Of a stretch of DNA of 59,410 bases, positions 26,001 through 34,614 are shown piece by piece (the stretch's first letter is position 1; every line of letters begins with the position of its first letter). The notes under the pieces were generated by a model. It was not told the origin of the DNA and searched no databases. It saw only the letters and a program-made list of their open reading frames with translations. The position numbers were made by a program, and so were the translations under genes. Source of the stretch: Lachnospiraceae bacterium (GTDB taxonomy: Bacteria; Bacillota_A; Clostridia; Lachnospirales; Lachnospiraceae); NCBI GenBank assembly GCA_009911175.1, contig QXWX01000041.1:1-59410 (forward strand), given 5' to 3'.

Positions 26001-26399
26001 ACCGGGTATTTTGATCAGAATGATACGACTGAGCATTTAGGAAGACGTGGATTCGGTAATGGTTTTTTGAACATTCCTAAAAAGTACAAATGTTCCAATA
26101 TTGACTGGTTCCGATCGTATTTTCCTGAAGAACGCTGGGAAAAGCTTGTAATGCAGGGAAGTAAAATCGCCAGGAAGAAGGCATTCGAGAAATTTAAGAG
26201 AGAATCAAATATATCAGAGGCAAAGGAAATGATAGACCAGATTCTTTCAACGCACGAAGCAAAAGCAGATTATTACGGAATACAATCCGATGAGTCTATG
26301 GAACTTATGAAGAAGCAATACGAGATAATATATAATAGCTTGTGTAAACCCATTATAAGAATGGAATCCGCATGCTATATGTGGCTGGTGAAAAAATGA
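23022..26399 (+). CDS. SNF2-family helicase, DpdE-like
   Basis: A 1125-aa SF2 SNF2/RapA-type ATPase. After about 170 residues of beta-rich N-terminal sequence come A-D-E-V-G-L-G-K-T (about 196-204), V-P-S-A-L motif Ia, D-E-V-H (about 278-282), L-L-S-A-T-P-I-Q (motif III), and in the second RecA lobe D-K-S-G-G-E-G-R-N-L-Q and L-D-R-I-G-R (about 677-682). A long C-terminal region of unknown fold follows. Size and position directly before a RecQ-like helicase and two further genes match DpdE in 7-deazaguanine modification clusters. The DpdE label rests on synteny and length, not on a computed alignment. The stop overlaps the next start (ATGA). Confidence 0.85.
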   Translation: MIKKGVFVRCPIDHEYPQDPRIFATGKVVSVNEFNETAHISFSDPFGYRKFFEYIPDEVKEAPIFALDHCHLFKGAQVMYEQKPAVVVEYKIREDEGFDYYIQDSDSKEYLCVNEEKLTASFFSGAADPVRQLVKYEFQNPCWYLGRQIVKDTMNILDNSIFGFKELAGCKIYLKAFQVNTIMRCLQTEKCRYMLADEVGLGKTIEACSILKIFLSNKAGKNILIVVPSALAAQWKTELLFKFGILEGVNENDHFLSIETIEELETADCNFKWDFVIVDEVHNCIRESEDYEKVHILSRNAENTILLSATPIQQRKEEYLKLLRLIQPSIYDDIDIEEFTELVNKQNHIAQLTHSLLDDIDSLRNELLPEIEEEDPHENEDVLDQLEELEETLNDLSDLIGDVTLNKMIAAIDTDKEDFGLYDMQVVISYVCDNYQIERSIIRGRRAILGVYPKEEDGEFAERRLVEITYALGDSVNYYEYEAYRTLKEWIVQNQGEIKSTEIEREIQPVLEAFFSSPWAYRARLKEIYGNNTSIPENVWKSADRWVEDEDEILQSMTEALDDVESHPSRLIKIVSYIETELLDKKVVVFTNHAETFDVYGKVLYDTFGDEVASFSTNMDRDEAEINIYRFQSDSTCKILLCDKSGGEGRNLQIADYVIHVDLPWNINTIEQRIGRLDRIGRDVQIPVISVVIHTIESYEDQLFNFWNEGLNVFGQSLSGLEIIMNDINHKIIDSIRTDFEFGLYRLVPELIKEAGQMRETVQREQIFDTAALRYRPLYNQLERLLSDYQFNENALFAQTMMSWASLAGFGTVHQNKDSGLVAFDENNFSIRSAQNSFLIPPSWDNYLNKKQNEIAIRVQRGLEEDKQKNILRNNRIIKGSFDRDIAIKNDYIHFYAPGDEIFDCITDNAMHSYKGMATAIAALSSVEWRGFIYTFSVEPNERLLLDEGISLYALGLFRQYLATSIQVIPVAFTAYADVPVKMVLSEHRRIAQTGYFDQNDTTEHLGRRGFGNGFLNIPKKYKCSNIDWFRSYFPEERWEKLVMQGSKIARKKAFEKFKRESNISEAKEMIDQILSTHEAKADYYGIQSDESMELMKKQYEIIYNSLCKPIIRMESACYMWLVKK

Positions 26400-28816
26400 T
26401 GGAAAGAGCACGGATCATAGATTATATAGAAAGGCTTATTAACGGTGAGGTTGATGATTACATTCCCGAATATGATAGCGATGCGAATGCAGTTGAAAGC
26501 GCACTTGAAAATGTGGTTGCAAGGCTTGTTAATACCCTTAAAAAATACCGGGCAGGTGATGCGGGACTCTCGGATTATGTGAGCGCGCTAAGAAGCTTTA
26601 TGCTTTCGTTTCAAACCGAGTTACGCGTGGATGATCATGGAATTCTGGAGAATAACCATTTGGGAATTCATTTTAATCCATCAATACAGAAGTACTACGC
26701 AACTTATGAGATTCCTGATTATGTCAGACATAAGAGCTTCGTGGAGAATGCTTTTGTAAACCCCGGATCGACAGTGCCGGAGACGCGTTCTCCGTACAGC
26801 CTGTTTACTAACAGGTATGTAGATGAACTGACAGGCTTTCAGCATTTCAAATCCATTGAACAAAAATTGTGTGTGTACGGTGCATTGAATACTCCGTTGG
26901 GTTATACCACTCTGATCTCTATGCCGACAGGGGGTGGAAAGAGTCTGGTGACACAGGCAGTCAGCTATAAGGAAAAAGGGTTGTCTATCGTAATCGTACC
27001 CACGGTGTCCTTGGCTATAGATCAGGAAAGAGTGGCCAGGAAGAACATAAAGTCATCAGTTGATCATGAGATTTTTTATTATTACAGTGGATGCAAGAAG
27101 TTTAATGAAATATCAGGAGCTATTAAAAATCAAACTGCCAGACTTCTTTTTATTTCGCCCGAAGCGCTGATCAAAAATGAAAAATTTCAGGAATTGGTCA
27201 ATGAAGCAAATACAAGCCGGTATTTAAAGAATATAATCATTGATGAGGCTCATATTGTGGTTGCATGGGGAGATTTTTTCAGGGTGGATTATCAGTGCCT
27301 TGGGCCTTGGAGAAAGGAATTGCTGCGGGTGAATCCAGATATCCGAACTTTCCTGCTTTCGGCTACGTTCAAGGATGATACGGTAACCACTTTGAAAAGG
27401 ATGTTTGCTGTAAATGGAAAATGGATTGAACTCAGATGTGATGCATTAAGAAAAGAGCCGCATTTTGTTATGGTTATGGCTGACGGATATAAGGATAAGA
27501 GAAGGAAAGCCCTAAATATCGTTAATGTGATGCCAAAACCGATGATCTTATATGTAAACGCTCCTTATGAAGCTGAGAAATGGAAGAAATACTTTCGGCG
27601 TTTTGGCTATTCAAATATAAGAACATTTACGGGGGATACCAAATCGGATGAGCGACTGGAATTGATCGATCAGTGGTCCGATAATCAATATGAAATTATG
27701 ATAGCTACTTCGGCATTTGGCGTGGGTGTCGATAAGCCTGATGTGAGAAGCGTTGTTCATCTGTATGTTCCGGAGAGTCCCGATTCCTATTATCAGGAAT
27801 TAGGCAGAGGGGGCAGGGACGGTCTACCGTCTTTGAGTGTCATGTGCATCGAGAATGAGGATGTTTCCAAAGCGTTTCATCATGTAAGCAAAGTTTTGAC
27901 AACGCAGAAGCTTTGGGGACGCTGGTGGAGTATGTACAAAAACCCGGAAAATATGTGGAGAGGAGGAGAAATTGCAGTTTTTGCTTCAACAAAACCTAAT
28001 TATAGCCGGATTAACTTCTTTGAAGAAGGAAATGACAGTGATGAAAAATGGAATATCAATGTCCTGTTGCTGTTAAGCAGATATGATATGATCAGCATTT
28101 CATCCATTGAGCTGGACAGCAATAATAAGTACATTTTTACTATAAAGATCTTAAATGAGGCAATAACTGTAGATTCAGAAACTACATATGCTTTATTTGA
28201 TTCGATCAGAGAAAAGGAAGCAGCAAAATCCTTATTAGCCTTCTCCTTGATGAGAAGCTCCATAGAAAAAGAATCCATGCTATGCTGGTCTTCTATGTTT
28301 TATGACACCTATCCGCTTGTCTCTGAATACTGTCCGGGCTGCGGACAGCATGAGGAAGTAAGTTGTGATGAGACTGACAGGTTCCCGCTTCTTGTTGAGG
28401 TGAGAGGATCGGGGAAAGCCTTATCCTCCGATATGGAGGTGTTCTTTTCAGATACAAAAGAGGCGCTCCTGATCACGCAGGATGAAAGAAAAGGCCTGAT
28501 AGACCAGTATAAACCGGATGTGGTTGTCAGTGATACGGATATCGGATATTACGAAAATCTGAATCCAGGTCTGATCTATGTCAATTACAGGGAATTACGT
28601 ACCTTATTGAAATATGATAACGGGTTTTTCATTACGGGATTGATCATGGCTGTTTATAGCGATGATCCTAATAGCGCAATAGAGGAATATAATGTGATCC
28701 GAAGATGTATAAAAAAAGGAAATCACGTGATCCATGTTGTAAACAGCGATTTTGCTATATCAAAATCATCTGAAAAAACCATTTCACTGGATATAGATGG
28801 AAAAGTGATCAGATAG
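26396..28816 (+). CDS. RecQ-like DEAH helicase, DpdF-like
   Basis: An 806-aa SF2 helicase. I choose ATG 26396 because it forms the ATGA overlap with the SNF2 stop. Motifs: S-M-P-T-G-G-G-K-S (about 175-183), V-P-T-V-S-L-A, D-E-A-H (about 282), L-S-A-T-F (motif III), T-S-A-F-G-V-G-V-D-K-P-D (motif V) and Y-Q-E-L-G-R-G-G-R-D-G (about 467-477), the last two being very RecQ-like. A Cys cluster C-P-G-C followed by another Cys (about 645-657) may bind zinc. No HRDC domain is seen. In Dpd clusters a helicase of this size follows the SNF2 gene and is called DpdF. It probably remodels target DNA during restriction. Confidence 0.85.
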   Translation: MMERARIIDYIERLINGEVDDYIPEYDSDANAVESALENVVARLVNTLKKYRAGDAGLSDYVSALRSFMLSFQTELRVDDHGILENNHLGIHFNPSIQKYYATYEIPDYVRHKSFVENAFVNPGSTVPETRSPYSLFTNRYVDELTGFQHFKSIEQKLCVYGALNTPLGYTTLISMPTGGGKSLVTQAVSYKEKGLSIVIVPTVSLAIDQERVARKNIKSSVDHEIFYYYSGCKKFNEISGAIKNQTARLLFISPEALIKNEKFQELVNEANTSRYLKNIIIDEAHIVVAWGDFFRVDYQCLGPWRKELLRVNPDIRTFLLSATFKDDTVTTLKRMFAVNGKWIELRCDALRKEPHFVMVMADGYKDKRRKALNIVNVMPKPMILYVNAPYEAEKWKKYFRRFGYSNIRTFTGDTKSDERLELIDQWSDNQYEIMIATSAFGVGVDKPDVRSVVHLYVPESPDSYYQELGRGGRDGLPSLSVMCIENEDVSKAFHHVSKVLTTQKLWGRWWSMYKNPENMWRGGEIAVFASTKPNYSRINFFEEGNDSDEKWNINVLLLLSRYDMISISSIELDSNNKYIFTIKILNEAITVDSETTYALFDSIREKEAAKSLLAFSLMRSSIEKESMLCWSSMFYDTYPLVSEYCPGCGQHEEVSCDETDRFPLLVEVRGSGKALSSDMEVFFSDTKEALLITQDERKGLIDQYKPDVVVSDTDIGYYENLNPGLIYVNYRELRTLLKYDNGFFITGLIMAVYSDDPNSAIEEYNVIRRCIKKGNHVIHVVNSDFAISKSSEKTISLDIDGKVIR

Positions 28817-28838
28817 AGAATAGGAAAGGAATTAACAT

Positions 28839-29630
28839 ATGTTCATTGGAAATATGGTAACAGAAGCTATACCTGCGAGAGTGTTTGCCTTATACAAGAT
28901 TGTGGAATCCAAAAAAGGTATTTCCCGGAGCGAGTTGCAGGGGCTTATGGAGCCAAAGGAAATATATGAGGGAACGTCGTATTTCTCGGCGATCATGAAA
29001 ACGGCAGAGGAACTCAAACTGATTGAAAACAAGGACAATGTAATTGGCCTGTTGGATGACATAGAAAGATTGAAAACGCTTGAGGACTTTCGGAGATATG
29101 TCATTTCAATTCTACCGGATCTGTCAGACGGTCAATTTTGGAAATGTACAAACATAATTGTAAACATGAATGAAAAAATATATGAGTACAGCGCCATTTC
29201 AGACTCGAACATGCTTAATTATATATCAAAGCAGCTTGGAGAGACTGTCAAAGCCCCTATGATCAGAGGATGGCGATTTTGGTCACAGTTTTTGGGATTT
29301 GGCTTGATGAATGAGATGGCTTTTTTGCCGAACGCCTATGTATATGTAAAGGATGTACTCCATCTGATGAATTTGGAGAAAAAGCAGGAATATACGATGT
29401 CAGATTTTATAGCAAGGTTCATGCAATACGGCCGGATCATGCTACCGGCTTCTACGTCAGAAAAAAATTTGAATATTGCCATGTCCAGTGCCCTAAGAGA
29501 GCTGCATGACAACGGTGAAATCGTGCTGAAGTTCGGAAGTGACCAGGAAATGAAATGGATTTTATATCCATCGAAAGAGTTGTTTAATCAGCCGGTATCA
29601 TCGATCGTGTATAGGGGAGTAAAAGTATGA
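28839..29630 (+). CDS. DpdG-like protein of unknown function
   Basis: A 263-aa soluble protein with no catalytic motif that I can see. Residues about 10-75 look like a winged-helix (A-L-Y-K-I-V-E-S-K-K-G-I-S-R-S-E-L-Q-G-L, then A-E-E-L-K-L-I-E). A second helical block at 190-260 ends in a beta hairpin (N-G-E-I-V-L-K-F-G-S). Size and position between the RecQ-like helicase and a large ATPase match DpdG in deazaguanine systems, hence the label. The start has aggaaagga 8 nt upstream, and the stop overlaps the next ATG by 4 bp, so it is co-translated with the ATPase and may be its DNA-binding adaptor. Confidence 0.75.
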   Translation: MFIGNMVTEAIPARVFALYKIVESKKGISRSELQGLMEPKEIYEGTSYFSAIMKTAEELKLIENKDNVIGLLDDIERLKTLEDFRRYVISILPDLSDGQFWKCTNIIVNMNEKIYEYSAISDSNMLNYISKQLGETVKAPMIRGWRFWSQFLGFGLMNEMAFLPNAYVYVKDVLHLMNLEKKQEYTMSDFIARFMQYGRIMLPASTSEKNLNIAMSSALRELHDNGEIVLKFGSDQEMKWILYPSKELFNQPVSSIVYRGVKV

Positions 29631-32600
29631 ATATAGATATAGCGCGAAAAAGATATATGGATGTGATCCGCCCGGATGTTATGCATAACTCCAAGGGGGA
29701 TTTTCTCGCAACCCATGTTCCGATGAGGAAGCTTTATGTGACCGAGCATCTTACTGATCATGCGGAAGTACCGGAACTGGATAAAAAGCACCCGAAGACT
29801 GAAGAAGAAGTATATGAGCAGTTCATGGGGGAAAAGGAAGAAGACCAGTTTGTTTTGGTGATAGGCGATAGCGGCGCGGGGAAGTCACACCTGATCAGAT
29901 GGATCGATTCCGTGCTTGAAATAAGAAAGTCTGAAAATGAAATTGTTCTTCCAATCAGAAGAGCGGACAATACGCTGAAGGGTACGATCAGGCAGTTGAT
30001 TGAGCTGCCTGAAGTGAAGGAACTTCCTAACAGAGAACTGTATAAAAAACTTGCATCAGCGGCGACAACGGTTCCGGAAAGGGAATTGAAAGAGACGATT
30101 TACTATCAGTTTATCATTCAGATTACCAATGATGACGGAAAAGCCGGAGATGAAGAAGGCGAAAGAAAGCTTAGTAACGTAGACAGAAAACATCTGATCG
30201 CACTTCTTCAAAACTCCTTGTTTAAAACAAGGCTTATGGAGGATGATGGTCCGGTTGATCGTATCTATGGGAAATTTGCAGAGAATAAAACGAGTGATGT
30301 AAATGACAAAGCTCCTGAATTTGTTCGGGAAGACTTTGAAATAGACTCTGAATTTCGCAATCAGTTATATTCGGGCGCAGATGACAAAGCAAGAAAGATT
30401 GCTGATAAACTGCTTGGGAAGCCGGAATTCGTGGATTCTGTAAAGGAGTATGTAAACCTTTTCGTGGATAAGGTTATACAGCGCTGTGCAGGATTGGAGC
30501 CGGGAGATCTGGCAAATGTGATCGAAGAGATTAGGCAGGAGCTGTTCAAACAGGGGAAGACACTGACCATACTGATTGAGGACATTACCGCGGCATCGGG
30601 CGTGGATGATTCGCTTCTGGATGCTCTATTGACGGATAAAATAGAATATCCGGATAAAAACATGTGCAGACTCAATGCTGTGGTAGGAACCACGGATGGT
30701 TATTATAGAGAGAAATTCAGAAGCAATACAAAAGGAAGAATCCACAATTTTGTATATGTTCCGGATGATTTATTCTCTGGAAATCAAAACGGATTGATCG
30801 AATTTTTTGCCAAGTATCTGAATACGATTTCTTTAACGTCTGAAGATGTATGGAAGTGGGTGGAAGGCGGCAGGGCTGATTTGAGTGCATATCCGATTCA
30901 TACTGATACGATTGGAAAAGGATGGGGGGAATATATTTATGGTGGGAAAACCATAAATATGTTTCCATTCACCAAAAATGCAATCTTGTTTTTATACGAC
31001 AAGCAGGATTTGGCAAAAAGAAATCCGAGGGCATTGATGAGAGAAATCATAGAGCCTTATATAAAGGATGCCATGGATCATTTGGAGGAATTCCCTCTGC
31101 GTAGGCCGTCTTTTCAGGCATCCAACACCGAATTGCAGAATGCGATATATAACAATGGATCACTTGATGACGCAACAAAGTTCAGATTGTACTTTTTCAT
31201 GTATATATGGGGAGACGGAACTCTGCGGTCTTTTGAAAGAAATGGTGAAAAATACATAGCCGGTATTCCGTTAGGTGTCTTTCAGCAACTCGGTTTGCCG
31301 GTTATTGATGGAGTCCAGGTTGCTGATGGTGGTGGACAGGCCGAGCAGGATGCTCATACAGAAGGGCAAAGCAGCGGGCAAAACGAAGCGGTGCCACTGG
31401 TGGAAGAACTAAATGAAAAGGAAAACGAACAGGTATTGATTGCGCTGGCAGAAGTAGACAGGTGGATTGAGCAGAAGGATTATAGGCTGAGTATAGGAGC
31501 GACCACAAAAAATGTTCGTGCCCTTAATGAGGCCAGAAGGAATATTAACAATTATCTCTTTAACACCATAGACTGGCTTTCGGAGGGAGTTTCAATCGAT
31601 GCTATGCTGAAGATTCGGGACACCGGGAATAAGCTCCTTGTAGCTTTTGACCGTCAGACCATGAAGAGTGATGCTGTGATTACGTTGCCGGCCTCCATTG
31701 AATCCAGGAAGATCATAGAGGCATTTGTTCGCTGGAGTGAAGTGGGTAAAAAATCGTGGAATTTTAAGGGCTCCACAGACTACCTGTATCGGGTTCAAAG
31801 ATGGAGAGATAGTAAAAAGCCATCCATTGTAAATGCAATCATGTATTATAACGATAAAGAATCCGAGTATTTTACTTATGCAGCCGCAGCCGAGTACTAT
31901 AGACTAATTCTGAATGGATACTGTAAGAATTACCAAAACCCACAGAATTTTACGACGGAAATGCTGTTGGGCAAGAATCCTGCCAACACAGATAGTAACG
32001 CGCATACAAAAACATGGAACGATTTATTGAAGATCACGAATGGTTCGGATGGTATGGAAGCGCATAACTGTGTTCTGCAGTACTATAACCTGCCGCAGGG
32101 TACAGCAATTACTTCCACCAATTATGAATTTGACTATGTTTCGTTTCATAAGGCTGTCCGGAAGGTTATAAGAACCGGTCTGCATTTTACGGATGGTGAA
32201 CTTCAGCTTGATGATCCTGTTAAGAAAAGAAGGATGTATAGTGAACACTTGCATAAGATTCTTGAACGGATTGATACAGTTGTGAACGATGAAAAAGCGG
32301 CACTTTCATCACAGATGCAGATCATAGCAGAACTTATAGATATAGATGAGCTGGAAGAATCAGGTGATGTAGAAGATATAGTAAAGAAGATCGGGCAGTT
32401 TTATTCACAGGCGCAGACAAGCCATGTCAGGATTGCGGTTCATTATGACACCGGGAAAATCAACGCTTGCAAGCGGAATGCGTCACGGATACTGAGTGCA
32501 ATAAAAAATGCCCGGGAGATCATGGATACGGAGGATTCTGTGGAGGCATTGATCAGACTTAGCCGCGACCCGATGCAGGGCTTAAGACCGTTTGTGGAAT

Positions 32601-32779
32601 TGCTGGATCTGGTCAGCGCAGATGTGGGGAAAGCGGATTCCGAGGTAGAGCAGCGAGTGGCAAGCAAAGGATTGGACTTGGGGAAAACGGCAGAGAATCC
32701 GTTTACAGCAGAGGAAGAAAGGCTTGCCATGTGCCATGCCGCGATTGAGGAGGTGAAGAAAGATCATGTTAATGGATAG
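29627..32779 (+). CDS. Large P-loop ATPase, DpdH-like
   Basis: A 1050-aa protein with an N-terminal Walker A V-I-G-D-S-G-A-G-K-S-H (about 80-91) and a Walker B-like T-I-L-I-E-D-I-T (about 314-321) ending in E-D. A possible sensor region is V-V-G-T-T-D-G-Y-Y (about 353). The rest is mostly helical, with an acidic Gln/Gly-rich linker near 565-590 and no recognised nuclease motif. Its position directly after the DpdG-like gene and its length suggest DpdH. It may act as a STAND/AAA-type sensor that couples recognition of unmodified DNA to the helicases. Its stop overlaps the next gene by 14 bp. Confidence 0.78.
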   Translation: MNIDIARKRYMDVIRPDVMHNSKGDFLATHVPMRKLYVTEHLTDHAEVPELDKKHPKTEEEVYEQFMGEKEEDQFVLVIGDSGAGKSHLIRWIDSVLEIRKSENEIVLPIRRADNTLKGTIRQLIELPEVKELPNRELYKKLASAATTVPERELKETIYYQFIIQITNDDGKAGDEEGERKLSNVDRKHLIALLQNSLFKTRLMEDDGPVDRIYGKFAENKTSDVNDKAPEFVREDFEIDSEFRNQLYSGADDKARKIADKLLGKPEFVDSVKEYVNLFVDKVIQRCAGLEPGDLANVIEEIRQELFKQGKTLTILIEDITAASGVDDSLLDALLTDKIEYPDKNMCRLNAVVGTTDGYYREKFRSNTKGRIHNFVYVPDDLFSGNQNGLIEFFAKYLNTISLTSEDVWKWVEGGRADLSAYPIHTDTIGKGWGEYIYGGKTINMFPFTKNAILFLYDKQDLAKRNPRALMREIIEPYIKDAMDHLEEFPLRRPSFQASNTELQNAIYNNGSLDDATKFRLYFFMYIWGDGTLRSFERNGEKYIAGIPLGVFQQLGLPVIDGVQVADGGGQAEQDAHTEGQSSGQNEAVPLVEELNEKENEQVLIALAEVDRWIEQKDYRLSIGATTKNVRALNEARRNINNYLFNTIDWLSEGVSIDAMLKIRDTGNKLLVAFDRQTMKSDAVITLPASIESRKIIEAFVRWSEVGKKSWNFKGSTDYLYRVQRWRDSKKPSIVNAIMYYNDKESEYFTYAAAAEYYRLILNGYCKNYQNPQNFTTEMLLGKNPANTDSNAHTKTWNDLLKITNGSDGMEAHNCVLQYYNLPQGTAITSTNYEFDYVSFHKAVRKVIRTGLHFTDGELQLDDPVKKRRMYSEHLHKILERIDTVVNDEKAALSSQMQIIAELIDIDELEESGDVEDIVKKIGQFYSQAQTSHVRIAVHYDTGKINACKRNASRILSAIKNAREIMDTEDSVEALIRLSRDPMQGLRPFVELLDLVSADVGKADSEVEQRVASKGLDLGKTAENPFTAEEERLAMCHAAIEEVKKDHVNG

Positions 32780-33449
32780 TCTCTCTCAGTCCATAAAAAA
32801 GATGAAGCATATGGACATTGTGGAAAATGCAGCGATGGATGCAGAGAAGAAGGCAAAGAACGATGACGACTACAGGACTGTCGTGGCAGATTTTTCCAAT
32901 ATCGTAAGTAAGCTTCATAAAGCTGTAACAACAATGGACTATACGGTCACAAGTGAGGCCATTCAGTGCCTGGAAGATTGTATGGACAAGCTGAATCAGG
33001 TGGTTACTGCGGGGGTGGTTGACGCGGACACCCTGACAGGCGCGCGTCAGCAGATTACCCGAAAGGTAAATCCGAGCCTTGCAAAGGAATGGAAAGCCTA
33101 TCATCAGAAGAAAACAAAGAGCAGTCTTTCGAAATTGGATACACTGGGGAATCTGGCGGGAAGCCCGGATATGATTGCTTCCATCAAAGCGAATATAGCG
33201 GGAGGCAGCGAATGGGCGGGATTAACTCTTCCTGATGATGGTGTACATACCAGACTGTTCCTTCTTAAGGAATCTATAGATCGGATTGATGAGCTGGAAG
33301 AGAACCTGAATTTAAGTGACGAGATTAAAGCATTTATTGTCAAAGTGACAAACAAAAAAGCAAGACTTTCGGATGTGAGTTCTTCCATTCTTGAATGGAT
33401 CAAAATAGAAAGTCTTGATGATAAATTTGTGATCCATTTTAAGAGTTGA
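32766..33449 (+). CDS. Hypothetical helical protein closing the restriction module
   Basis: A 227-aa protein, nearly all helical and charged. Heptad-like stretches at 10-90 (K-K-M-K-H-M-D-I-V-E-N-A, L-E-D-C-M-D-K-L-N-Q-V-V) and 175-205 (ESIDRIDELEENL) suggest coiled coils. No family recognised. ATG 32766 lies 11 nt after gaggaggtg, inside the ATPase gene, so the two products are likely made in a fixed ratio and may bind each other. It is the last gene before the dndB promoter. It could be the counterpart of a small Dpd protein (DpdI), but I cannot support that from sequence. Confidence 0.7.
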   Translation: MLMDSLSQSIKKMKHMDIVENAAMDAEKKAKNDDDYRTVVADFSNIVSKLHKAVTTMDYTVTSEAIQCLEDCMDKLNQVVTAGVVDADTLTGARQQITRKVNPSLAKEWKAYHQKKTKSSLSKLDTLGNLAGSPDMIASIKANIAGGSEWAGLTLPDDGVHTRLFLLKESIDRIDELEENLNLSDEIKAFIVKVTNKKARLSDVSSSILEWIKIESLDDKFVIHFKS

Positions 33450-33464
33450 ATAGTGGATTGGTAA

Positions 33465-33493
33465 TTGACATGGGTGAAGAAAAGCACTATACT
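33465..33493 (+). promoter_or_regulatory. dndB promoter (TTGACA-17-TATACT)
   Basis: A near-perfect sigma-A promoter: TTGACA (33465-33470), 17-nt spacer, TATACT (33488-33493). The predicted start is about 33500, 37 nt before the dndB ATG. The modification genes can therefore be expressed apart from the helicase genes upstream. Confidence 0.85.
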
Positions 33494-33522
33494 TAAGTAT
33501 ATACTTTAGTATAGTGCTTTTC
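33479..33522. promoter_or_regulatory. 44-bp palindromic operator over the dndB promoter
   Basis: Two 15-bp perfect arms (gaaaagcactatact / agtatagtgcttttc) flank a 12-bp palindrome (aagtatatactt). The whole 44 bp is one dyad with a single T-T mismatch per arm. It spans the -10 box and the start point. DndB homologues repress their own promoter, so DndB is the first candidate ligand. As RNA from readthrough of upstream genes it would also form a long hairpin that could attenuate transcription. Confidence 0.82.
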
Positions 33523-33536
33523 TTTGGAGATCAAAA

Positions 33537-34604
33537 ATGAACTATGACTACATTTTCCCGGTAGTAAAAGGGATTCAGGCAAAGAGAGAATATTATATAG
33601 CGATGATCCCGTTAAAAGTGCTTCCGGAGTTGTTTTCAGAACAGGGTGATGGACTGATTCCGGAGCACAGGGCTCAACGAAAGCTGAATGAGACAAGAAT
33701 ACCGACAATCAGCAGATATATTTTAGATAATAGAGATTCCTATGTGTTTTCCGCATTAGCTGCATCGATTGATGGAAGATTTGCTTTTGAACCGATTGCG
33801 GACAGCAAGGATACAGGAATACTGAAAATTTCAAAGAAGACCCGGTTCCTGCTCAATGACGGCCAGCACAGAAAAGCAGCCATATTAAACGCAATCAAAG
33901 AAGATCCGTCGCTTAGAGAAGAAACAATCTCGATTGTTCTTTACTCTGACCAGGGATTGCAGAGAAGTCAGCAGATATTTACAGATCTGAACAAAAACGC
34001 CGTGAAAACATCGAATTCAATATCCGAACTGTACGATTCGAGGGATGAGCTGGCTGTCGTTACAAAAAATGTCATCTGGAAGATTGATTTTTTGAATAAG
34101 TATACGGACAAGGAAAAGGATATACTTGGCAAGTACTCGTCCAGTCTGTTTACCCTTAACACTTTCTATACAGCGAATAAGTTTATTATCGGCAAGAACA
34201 ATGCGCTTGCATGTGAAGACTTCCTGTTGCGGTTTTGGATGCTTGTTTCAGAACATATGGTACAGTGGCGGGAATTACAGGATGGAACAAGGACGAAGGT
34301 TGACTTAAGAGAGAACTATATCGCAACACAAAACATTGTTATACAGGCATTTGGTCGTGTCGGAAACTATTTATACTTGGATCAGGCAGGTATGGAAGAG
34401 CATCTGAAAAAAATTGAAATGATTGACTGGTGCCGGAAGGCGAAGCAGTGGTATATGCGTGCTGTCGGTAAAAGAGGTCGTATCATAGCAAACAAAAGAG
34501 CGGCGATGTTGATCGCCAACATTATAAAAATGGCGACGGATATACCTCTGACACCAGAGGAACAGTATGCGGAAGAAACATTGAAAGAAATCGTCGGAGA
34601 GTGA
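33537..34604 (+). CDS. dndB: DndB, DGQHR-domain regulator of DNA phosphorothioation
   Basis: A 355-aa DndB-family protein. The diagnostic N-D-G-Q-H-R-K-A-A-I motif lies near 107-116. It is preceded by an N-terminal ParB-like block (R-K-L-N-E-T-R-I-P-T-I-S-R-Y-I) and followed by Q-Q-I-F-T-D-L-N-K-N-A-V and S-I-S-E-L-Y-D-S-R-D. DndB is not needed for the sulfur chemistry itself but controls how many sites are modified, and in studied systems represses dnd transcription. Here it leads the dnd operon, directly behind a promoter covered by a 44-bp palindrome. The ribosome site is tttggaga, 6 nt before ATG. Confidence 0.93.
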   Translation: MNYDYIFPVVKGIQAKREYYIAMIPLKVLPELFSEQGDGLIPEHRAQRKLNETRIPTISRYILDNRDSYVFSALAASIDGRFAFEPIADSKDTGILKISKKTRFLLNDGQHRKAAILNAIKEDPSLREETISIVLYSDQGLQRSQQIFTDLNKNAVKTSNSISELYDSRDELAVVTKNVIWKIDFLNKYTDKEKDILGKYSSSLFTLNTFYTANKFIIGKNNALACEDFLLRFWMLVSEHMVQWRELQDGTRTKVDLRENYIATQNIVIQAFGRVGNYLYLDQAGMEEHLKKIEMIDWCRKAKQWYMRAVGKRGRIIANKRAAMLIANIIKMATDIPLTPEEQYAEETLKEIVGE

Positions 34605-34614
34605 GACTATAGAC

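Noticed and set aside
29627..32779. Assignment of the 1050-aa ATPase to DndH/DptH
   Set aside because: DptH-type proteins are longer and accompanied by DptF and DptG. The order here (SNF2, RecQ-like, 263 aa, ATPase) fits the Dpd set better. A profile search is needed to be certain.
33479..33522. Simple intrinsic terminator of the helicase operon
   Set aside because: The stem is AT-rich and overlaps the -10 box and start of a near-consensus promoter, and the T run is broken. An operator role fits better, though some attenuation of readthrough remains possible.
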